NCBI RefSeq assembly: GCF_000003195.3
Contig: NC_012873.2
Span: 24,401,317 to 24,465,316 of the forward strand
DNA length: 64,000 nt
Origin: Sorghum bicolor
Lineage: Eukaryota > Streptophyta > Magnoliopsida > Poales > Poaceae
Direction: 5' to 3'
Shown here in pieces: positions 57,256-64,000 of this stretch; position 1 is the first letter of the stretch; the number at the start of each line of letters is the position of its first letter. The translations under genes were made by a program, and so were the position numbers. The notes below the pieces were generated by a model that saw only the letters and a list, made by a program, of their open reading frames with translations, ran no database searches and was not told the DNA's origin.

Positions 57256-58310
57256 CCGGAAGTACGCATCCAAATACGTTCACTCAATTTCATCTCCAGA
57301 TTCACCTAAAATTATTCTACTCCTAACCACGAGAGAATAGCCAAAAACATTCTCCTATTTCTGTTTTTCCCTATGAAATAAATGCTAGAGTTATTTTGGT
57401 TACTACCACTTGCTACATTATTTCAGGAGATGAGTGCTCTAAAAAAAAGAAAAAGAAAAAAAAGAAAAATAATAAATACGAGGAAATAAAAAGGGGCAAG
57501 TGCCTGGAACCTCGAAAGAAAAGAAAAAGTGAGACGAGAGGTAAAAATGGACAAGTGTCCGACAGTAGAATTAGGGGTACAAGATACCCACCTGAGAGAA
57601 AAAGAAAAAGAAAATACAGAGCATCTCATTATCCTCAAAAAGCTTCAAAGTGCAAGAAAGGTATGTATCCCCTCAAAAGAGCAAAAGTAGAATTAGAGTT
57701 TCACCATTATTATCACCATCATCACCATACACCATTCATTCGCCACACATGCACATCTTGATTTGACTTATTGACTTGTTTCTCTGGATCCATGGTTTGA
57801 CTATGCAATAAATGTCTTGTAAGTATGTATTAGCTGTCTCCCACCTATGAGCTCCAGATATCAAAACCTTATTAGAGTAAGGTGAGAGAGAAGGCAATAT
57901 CACTATGCCTTATACCAAAAATACCACATACTTTGAGAGAAGGCATATATCATTACTGCCTTGGAAAGGATCCAGAAATACCACAAAAGAGAGATTTGAG
58001 AGAATCATATAAGGAATCTCTGAGTTTGATTTGAAAATCTGCAAAAACTCCAAAGCTATAGCTGATCAAAGAATAAGAGACATGGCGCTTGACTTGACCG
58101 TTCTATCTTTTAACTGCTCAAGACACAAGTGACGGTTACAAGCCCCATGGTGAAAGGTAAAATGAGTAAGTTTTAAGTCTTAACAGTTTATTCTAACTCA
58201 GAGATGAGATCTTGCTTGAATATGTGTGTACTTTTAAGGCATGAAACCACTGCAGAAACTCTTGAGTTCATCCTTGCTCAGGGACGAGCAAGAGGTAAGC
58301 TTGGGGGAGT
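57256..58310 (+). other. Element K 3' region, second copy
   Basis: No gene is seen. It repeats 54357-55386 with many substitutions and an expanded A/G tract at 57438-57475 (mostly AAAAAG units). It ends with polypurine tract GGTAAGCTTGGGGGAGT (58294-58310), the type also seen in N. Confidence 0.7.
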
Positions 58311-58668
58311 TGTTGACGGTCCTTAAGTACCAAATATAATCATCAAATAAATAAAGAAAAGGATCCAAATGTAACCAACACCCAGACTTAGGGTTTTATC
58401 TGACAGAATTCCACGAGTTTTGGTGTTTGTCTATTTCTGCAAGGGGTTATCAGGAAATAAGGAAGAAAGGCCCACATGTCGGGATTACATAGAGATATCA
58501 ACGCACTGCGCAATTTTCTACCATCTAGAAGACTCCAGAAGCCACGAGAAGAAAGCAGAGGCCGAAAGGGGCCAGGCCCAGGGTGCCGGCCCCACTCTAG
58601 ACCCCGTTCGGGACTCTTTTGGCACACGACGTTCCACCGACCTAAAGGATCAAGGATAACATAGTACC
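58311..58668 (+). repeat. 3' LTR of element K, interrupted
   Basis: It starts TGTTGACGGTCC and matches the first 370 bp of the LTR at 48734, including AACATAGTACC, where it is cut by the LTR of N. The GC-rich double motif present at 49010-49038 has collapsed here to GGTGCCGGCCCC. Confidence 0.9.
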
Positions 58669-60314
58669 TGTTGGGCATTCTTAACATCACTACCAAAAGT
58701 AGACTTAGTTTTCTAATTCTAGTAACGGTGCCAAAAATGCCAAACCTATCCCTCATACCACTTAAGCCAAGTTGTCATCCCCAGCATAACATGAGAGACG
58801 CGGTATTGAAATATGCAATTGCTCTTCTAAATAAATAATGAATGGAATCTGCAAGCGCACAGATTAATACCGATGTAGCATTTTAACCGGGAAGTATTCC
58901 AGGTATCGTTATTTATTTTTTTACCACTGGGAAGGGATTAACAATCATCAATATTGATTACAGAATAGAATATGAGATTGAGTATCTATCATTGCATGTA
59001 TAATTGAGATCATTTATCTAATTCTTTCATACAGGGATAAGTGTCACATAAAAGATATATGAAGTAATGAAAAGTGACAAAGATAATTAATCTGATCAGC
59101 ATAACTTAGCCACATATAAATATGATAAGCACCTCAATTAGATACTCTAGAAAGTCATTAGCATGGAATTAGAACGAACTACAAGAATATTTCCTAAGTT
59201 ATTCTCAACTATACAGTCTAGCATTATCATAGTTAGTGCGAGCATACTTAGCAATCATTGCGAGACAAGACTACGCCCATGCATAGTGATATTAGCAAGG
59301 TAAATGAGAAACATAGCAATCACTCCCCTGTAATAATATTGCTCTGCCAGCCCAATACATGAGAGGGGGACTATATAAGAATCAATGAAGCTGTCACTAT
59401 CACGAACTACCCCACGATCTGGCATATTGGGTACAATCGCAGATAAATACGGTATAAGCACCACACCTACACAATATCTATCATTTACCCATGGATCCGA
59501 TGGATAAATGCTATACGATCCTAAGCATGTATATAGATCCAATCTAACTAAGCCAAGTACATAACTATGATAAACTAAGAACAATATAATCTTGAATATA
59601 AGCAAGTAGAGCAAAGTCATAAGCAATATATTGAAGTAGAACAAAGTCATATTCATCATATTGAAGAACAAAGATGATTAGAAGAACAATTAGAAGCACA
59701 ATTAGAGAATTACCAAGAATCCTCTTGACAGATCCGGAAACCAATCGAAGATTGACTCCTTCTAGTTCTAATCCTATGTAGCTATGCTAATCTAGATGTC
59801 TAATTGATGTGGTGGCTCTAATCTTGATCAAGGGCTTCTTCTCCCTTGAGGAATAATGAATTAGGGTTGAGAAGCTCTCTCCTCCAGGGGCCAGGGGGTC
59901 TGGTTTTATAGTCCCTTCAAGTGAACATGGGCCGTTGGATCAAACCGACATTGATTGAATGGTTATCCTTGATCCTTTAGGTCGGTGGAGATCTCCCGAG
60001 AAACAGAGTCCTGTTTGGCCTCCAAGTCAGGGCGGGCGCCCAGGGCAGGAGGGCGGGCGCCCTGCCTCTCGCCCCATTCGGCCTCCGCTTTCTTCCCGTG
60101 GCTTCTGGAGTCTTCTAGACGTAAGATAATTGCGCGGTACGTTAATATCTCTATGTGATCCCAACGTGTGGGCCTTTCTTCCGTATTTCCTGATAACCCC
60201 CTGCAGAAATAGACAAACACCAAAACTCGTGGAATTCTGTTAGATGTTGATTTCATTTGGATCCTTTTCTTTGTTTATTTTATAATTAAATTTGATACTT
60301 AAGGACCGTCAACA
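58669..60314 (-). repeat. 3' LTR of element N (1646 bp)
   Basis: On the minus strand it starts TGTTGACGGTCC at 60314 and ends AATGCCCAACA at 58669. It is about 400 bp longer than the other family LTRs. The extra part holds TTTGGCACCGTTACTAG, a relic resembling the primer-site region of D and K. A TATA box lies at 59904-59911 (minus). An internal polypurine tract lies to its right, so it is a 3' LTR, not a solo LTR. Confidence 0.82.
59904..59911 (-). promoter_or_regulatory. TATA box of N 3' LTR
   Basis: The minus strand reads GACTATAAAACCAG, as in LTRs C and D. Confidence 0.65.
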
Positions 60315-60885
60315 AACTCCCCCAAGCTTACCTCTTGCTCATCCCTGAGCAAGGATAATCTCAGCAATCAATTAGAAGTTGTTGCAATATCTTTAAAAAT
60401 TGACGGTACACATGCTTTTTAAATGAGGTCTCATCTCTGAGTTAGAGTAAACTGTCAAGACTTAAAACTTACTTACTTTACCTTTCACCATGTGACTTGT
60501 AACTGTCACTTCTATCTTGAGTGGTTAAAAGATAGAACAGTCTAGTCAAGTGCCATGTCTCTTATTCTTGATCAACTATAGCTCTGGAGTTTTTGCAGAT
60601 TTTCAAATAAAACTCAGAGATTCCTTGTATGACTTCTCTCATATCTCTCTTTTGTGGTATTTCTGGATCCTTACCAAGGCAGTGATGGTATATGCCTTCT
60701 CTCAAAATATGTAGTATTTGTTGTATAAGGCATAGTGACATTGCCTTCTCTCTCACCCTACTCTAATAAGGCTTTAATATCTGGAGCTCATAGGTGGGAG
60801 ATAAAATATACATACTTACAAGACATTTATTGCATAGTCAAACCATGGATCCAAAGAAACAAATCAATAAGTCAAATCAAGATGT
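60315..60885 (-). mobile_element. Element N: polypurine tract and 3' untranslated region (partial)
   Basis: The minus strand reads GGTAAGCTTGGGGGAGTTT (60315-60333) before the LTR. The rest aligns in reverse with 57780-58310 of K. No gene is seen. It is interrupted at 60885/60886 by O. Confidence 0.8.
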
Positions 60886-63687
60886 TGTAATACCCGATTT
60901 TTGAGGACAAAATCAGATATGCACCATATGTGAGTCTTAGGAGCCAAATCTCACATATAGCTACAAATAATGGGCAATATCAAAAGACAATGCATAAATA
61001 TATAACGTACATAATATAGAAGAGATAACCTTTAGCATCAAACAGCGGATAGACAACTCTAAACTTCGGGTATTAACTTCTCTCCACAGGATCCAACTGA
61101 CTGGTTGATCACAAGCCCAAAACATCTCCTGAGGTGTGGGGGAAATTGCAAGAGTGAGCACATATCGTACTCAACAAGTATAACCAAGGGTTCATGAGGC
61201 TCAAATAGCTGACACTGGTTTGACTGCATAGCTTTTAATAGTGGATAGCATGTTTAATTATTGGATAGCAAATATCAAGGTAGCATAATTAATCCCATAA
61301 CCACATGATCAATTGTATACAGGAATTATGAATAATACATATAAACAACATAATAAACCATCATTTATTATCATTAATCATGTTCATCAGGGTCCATCTA
61401 TTCCGTCAGTTTTCCGGGCCGCCCGTATCCGTGGGCACGGCTAGTATACCAGATTTAACACACTCCAGAGGTTGTACATCTTTACCCATGAGTCATGATT
61501 TACCCTTTCGCCCGAGGCCCGTCGACCTCTTAGCTCACTTCCAAGGAAAGCCGGCAGGGTTCACTATGAAGTCTTTCAAAGGTTCGTCTAACAAGTTAGG
61601 GCCGCAAGGTTTCCTTTGCGCGCAGATATAGATACCCCCCTTCCGAATGGCACAATGACGCGCAGCCTATACACATAGGGATAGGGGCTCGCACTATACC
61701 CAAAACGGTTCAGCCCCTCCGCCTTTTCGGGTAACCTCTAACAAGCTAGAAAAGCTTACTCATACTTGACTAAAGCCAGAGCCATATAGCCCTCATGGTT
61801 GTACGAGTTGTCCCAGCTTTTGCCAAGGGATAAGTCCTTATGGAGGGTCAAGATCAATCTAGCAAAAGCCAGAGTTCTTTCCACCCTTTATATTCAAGTT
61901 GCTAGAAAGCTTATTTTATTGTTTATTGTATATCCAAACATTCATGTTACAAGATCATGGATTATAATCAAGCACTAGCAAGAACTACCCAAATGCATAT
62001 CCAAATAGGTAACAAGGAATACAGGATAACAATCATCTATGATTTTGCTAAGGTCATCAAGGTGGACACATGCATATGATAAATGTTATATCAATTGTGT
62101 ATAGGTAACAAGGATATTCCCCAGTTATACTTGCCTTGATCAAAGCTCTCCTGAGCCTGCTGCTGATCTTCAAAAGCTTGACCTTGATCACCAACGTACG
62201 GCTCACCGTCTATTCCCAAACATCAATCAACAACACGCAATCCAACGGAGACAATCATACACAAAGCAAACAAGATATAATTAGAACATTACACCAAACA
62301 GTGGTAAAACAAAGATAAAAGTTTATCAAAATGTTCTACGCAGCGCTGCGATCACACAAACGTAAAGTTCACGAAAAACGGAATTAAAACGGAGAAGTTA
62401 TGAATTTTCCAAGATTTCTTGTAGAGAAATAATTAATTAAATAGTACCAGGAAATTAAAAAGTTTCAAAAAAGTAAACTAATATTTGTAACATGTAGAGC
62501 ATGTAAATACAAATCTAACAAAATTTGAATGGATGAAAACGGAATTAAAATGAGCATTTTATGACCGAAATACTTCCAGTGGCAAATCTGTGAATATTGG
62601 AAAGCGTATTTTGAAATCAATCCGAGCTATTTACGCTTTCAAACGGACAAAGCGTATTTTCCGAAGGCGTAAAGGACTGCGGAGTAAATACCGAAAAGTC
62701 TCAGGGACTCTTTATGAAGTTTCGCAGCGAAGGGGTATGTTTTGTTTTCGGCCCTTGATCTCCAATCCAACGGCTCAGATTTCTTCCAGGGGTCCGGCAG
62801 CGGCCGGCCATCTTCCTGTGCTCCGGCGCGGTGGCGCCCATTGATGCCGCCGCCAAGCTCGTCGAAGCTTCCCGGTTTCGTGTTTTCGAGCACCAAAAGC
62901 GACACCGAGACCATCGGGAGATAGAGGAAGACATCGCGAGTTCACCCACCGGCTTTACTCGGGCTAAGAGCTAGCAGGGAGGTGAGACCACGCGCGGCGG
63001 CGGAAGATTTCCCGACGAGATCCAAAAGCACGCGGTTTAGGGCGGCTAGGGCTTGGTTTTGTGGCGGAAACAGAGAGCATGACGTGGGGGCACTGCAAGG
63101 GATTTTATAGGGCTCACGTAACCGATTTGGAAAGGAAATCGCGGAAGAAACGGAGTTGGCTTCCCCTCGATGGACTCCTGCTTGCTCACGGCGGAAGGTT
63201 GAAGAGGAGCAGCGCTCTGACAAGTGGGCCCGGGCGGTCAGAGAGAGAGTTAGGCGGGGTCTAGCTGTCGGCGAAGGGAAGAAGGGAGAGGGGAGGTGCG
63301 CGACTGGGCTAGGAGAGGGAGTGGGTCGAGCGGGGAAGAGCTGGGCCTGGCGCGTCGGGGGAGAAAGGGGGGGGGTCCGGCTGGGCCGCGGCCACTAGCC
63401 TGGCCGGGATCAGGCTGGCTTTTTTTTCTTTTATTTTCCAAAGCCTATTTCAAGACAATTTGAAAACCGTTTTCAAATCAGTTTCAAATGATTTTGAACT
63501 TGGATAAAATTCACACAATACAATGAAAATAAATGCTCCAAAATGAATGCGCAAACAAGTTTCTAAATCCTAGGATAAATTTTATTTCAATGAAAATATT
63601 ATTTTTTCTATGTTTCATGAGCACAAAAAATCATAAATAAATCATTTTAGCCCTATTTTCCAAGAAAACAATTTTTAGGGTGTTACA
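60886..63687 (-). repeat. 3' LTR of element O (about 2.8 kb), chromovirus type
   Basis: On the minus strand it starts TGTAACACCC at 63687 and ends GGTATTACA at 60886. It is AT-rich with a GC-rich island at 62780-63430 containing a TATA box. Both strands show short low-complexity frames in the island that I do not call genes. Confidence 0.85.
63102..63109 (-). promoter_or_regulatory. TATA box of O 3' LTR
   Basis: The minus strand reads CCCTATAAAATCCC at the downstream part of the GC island, a very good plant TATA context. Confidence 0.7.
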
Positions 63688-63704
63688 AATCTACCCCCCT
63701 TAAA
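63688..63704 (-). other. Polypurine tract of element O
   Basis: The minus strand reads TTTTAAGGGGGGTAGATT directly before the LTR. A frame ending in HFKGGRFVTP and TAA crosses the tract into the LTR, as pol does in F. Confidence 0.78.
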
Positions 63705-64000
63705 ATGAATCTCGTCCTCGAGATTCGAAAGAGGCAAGGAATCCAAAAGAGAAACAGGAAAAGATCTTGATCACTATTTCATCTTCACAACTTGCATTCC
63801 AACTGCAAACACTTATGTCTCGGTATCATAACTTATGAACAAAGTTTCCATAGGATGTTTATTATCCATAATTGATCAAAGTCCATCTTGAATTCAACCT
63901 TTTGACTTACAAATCAAAGTCGTGATAACTTAGCATAGATTTGCCTCCTCAGGTAGGAGTGGACCACCTTGATACTCAATTCTTTTCCCTCATGGTGCGG
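63705..64000 (-). mobile_element. Element O internal 3' end, off the window
   Basis: AT-rich; no coding domain can be recognised in the about 300 bp available. By position it is the 3' untranslated region or end of pol of a minus-strand chromovirus that continues to the right. Confidence 0.5.

Larger units (their letters stand above)
48734..58668 (+). mobile_element. Element K: rearranged Athila-like element
   Basis: Plus strand: 5' LTR 48734-49958, tRNA-Asp-type primer site, deleted gag, untranslated spacer, protease remnant, a 3' region, an extra internal LTR (55387-56595), a captured E fragment (56596-57255), a second copy of the 3' region, polypurine tract and the start of the 3' LTR (58311-58668). 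The two outer LTRs share the distinctive AACATAGTACC stretch absent from the internal LTR. It is inserted in gag of M and interrupted in its 3' LTR by N. Confidence 0.82.

Noticed and set aside
58669..60314. N as a solo LTR
   Set aside because: A polypurine tract and 3' region of the same family adjoin it on the right, and GTACC on the left does not match AACTC on the right, so it is a 3' LTR of a larger element.
1..64000. CRISPR arrays, tRNA or rRNA genes, bacterial operons
   Set aside because: None seen; the repeated sequences are LTRs, and the tRNA-like matches are primer binding sites of only 12-18 nt.

Overview
The window is a piece of a grass-type (Poaceae) nuclear genome, very probably pericentromeric or intergenic heterochromatin. 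I find no convincing host gene. Essentially every base belongs to Ty3/gypsy LTR retrotransposons from three groups. (1) Tat-lineage (RIRE2/Grande/Retand-like) elements A and B carry a spliced antisense gene. (2) Athila-like elements C, D, K, L and N share LTRs starting TGTTGAYGGTCC; D and K have a tRNA-Asp-type primer binding site. (3) Tekay/Del-like chromoviruses E, F and M, plus O, have long LTRs (about 2.8 to 3.9 kb) with a GC-rich island, an iMet-type primer site (seen in F) and, in F and M, a chromodomain-like end of integrase. The grass assignment rests on these families and their LTR style; it is inference.

Layout, left to right. 1-2807 is D (minus strand, 5' LTR plus gag/protease, running off the left edge), inserted in B. 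2808-4066 is the 3' part of B (minus). 4067-18290 is A, a complete 14.2-kb Tat element (minus) inserted in the integrase of B with a 5-bp target duplication (GTTGG). 18291-19419 resumes B. 19420-20299 is the start of an Athila-like LTR (C, plus). 20300-23186 is the 3' part of chromovirus E (minus). 23187-37713 is F, a complete 14.5-kb chromovirus (plus) inserted in E with target duplication CATTC. 37714-38485 resumes E. 38486 to about 41545 is the 3' part of L (minus). About 41546-48733 is the 3' part of chromovirus M (minus). 48734-58668 is K (plus), a rearranged Athila-like element with an extra internal LTR and a captured piece of E. 58669-60885 is the 3' LTR and 3' region of N (minus). 60886-64000 is the 3' LTR and tail of chromovirus O (minus), running off the right edge.

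The insertions form a one-sided nest: B contains C, which contains E, which contains L, which contains M, which contains K, which contains N, which contains O. A and D are additional insertions in B, and F is an additional insertion in E. Only the left halves of the nest are visible, so the missing right halves should appear in reverse order beyond the right edge.

The most interesting signals are: a reading frame upstream of gag in F whose first 22 residues closely imitate the histone H3 tail, keeping the ARKS methylation motif; the multi-intron antisense gene with its own TATA box in A; the chimeric structure of K, which carries a copy of L's 3' LTR together with L's flanking E sequence; promoter/leader islands with splice-donor-like sites inside the long chromovirus LTRs; and premature stops in M pol that are all C-to-T or G-to-A changes.
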